From Notamacropus eugenii (taxonomy: Eukaryota > Chordata > Mammalia > Diprotodontia > Macropodidae), in the NCBI RefSeq assembly GCF_028372415.1, contig NC_092875.1, positions 33,808,817-33,872,816 of the forward strand: a stretch of DNA of 64,000 nt. The letters run 5' to 3'. A program made the position numbers and the translations under genes. Below are positions 63,490 to 64,000 of the stretch, piece after piece. Numbering within the stretch: position 1 is the stretch's first letter; every line of letters begins with the position of its first letter. The notes under the pieces are model-generated. The model ran no database searches, was not told the origin of the DNA, and saw only the letters and a list, made by a program, of their open reading frames with translations.

Positions 63490-64000
63490 CTTAGTCAGCT
63501 AACATACTTTTTGTGATTTAAAAATGTCCAAGATATATCTAGCCCATACTAAAATAAGATTATTCTATTTTTTTTTTAAGAACTAAGTAGGCTTCCTTAG
63601 TCTAAAAGATAACAGGTACTTCTGAATGATTTATTTTTTACTAAAATTTTATGCTGTCATCTCCCTTCTCTTCCAAAAATAACAACCCCCTACACATGCT
63701 TACTCACTTTCAGTAACACTCCAGGAAAAGGTTAGAGTGAAGATAGCGTACTTCCTGCTGACCATCAGTGTTTCACTAAGACAGCTGAATCCTGTGCACA
63801 TACCTGTGCCAATTTCTTTCGCCATCTGCTATCAGCCAGGATTAGTTAAAAATCTTACAACAGAGGGAGGGAATAAAAATTAAGTGGTTGGATATACTTT
63901 TCCTTTCCTACAAAGCTGATGCCTTCTCTGCCATACAGATAATACAAAATCTCAGATTTTTACTGGAGAACAACTTAACGTGCAAATCCCATTTTAAACA
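63490..64000. other. Intronic sequence, nothing recognised
   Basis: No repeat or exon supported to the window end. Confidence 0.35.

Overview
The window reads as nuclear DNA from a marsupial (metatherian). It holds one confidently supported host-gene segment in a dense bed of retrotransposons. The marsupial call rests on the repeats: tRNA-like SINEs opening with the gggcagctaggtggtgcag type head, SINEs with an RTE-derived tail, abundant L2, CR1/L3 and MIR fossils, and L1/half-L1 elements whose ORF1 is unlike that of placental L1. The genus cannot be fixed from this sequence.

Layout. Bases 1-17800 are intergenic or upstream DNA made of MIR, L2, L1 3' ends, an eroded RTE LINE, SINEs and microsatellites. 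At 17820-18780 lies a strong CpG island with GC boxes, a ZNF143-like site, YY1-like ATGGCG sites, short upstream ORFs and the first coding exon (18454-18636, plus strand). That exon encodes a polyalanine start followed by a conserved-looking acidic segment, and ends in a consensus GTGAGC donor. I could not name the gene. Everything from 18637 to 64000 is best read as its first intron, since no second exon could be supported, though the gene could also be read differently.

The intron-side repeats include a solo endogenous retroviral LTR (27262-27871) with a 6-bp target duplication. The most informative region is 37000-55000, a stack of nested insertions. HAL1-A (38198-41117, minus) has an intact 362-codon ORF1, no ORF2, and a 16-bp target-site duplication. 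It sits inside an older L1 3' fragment that has its own 16-bp duplication, inside an antisense L2. HAL1-C (42038-44477, minus) is an older half-L1 inside another L1 3' end. L1-E (45951-53377, plus) is inserted in another antisense L2 and was itself split by HAL1-B (47537-50617, plus), which carries a candidate 3' transduction.

The half-L1 elements carry ORF1 plus inter-ORF and 3' sequence but lack ORF2. They presumably relied on the reverse transcriptase of L1 copies elsewhere. Their ORF1 has an N-terminal PIP-box-like motif that is also seen in the more distant L1-E ORF1. The rest of the intron is ordinary old repeat sequence and unassigned AT-rich DNA. Family names come from remembered consensus features; no database search was possible.
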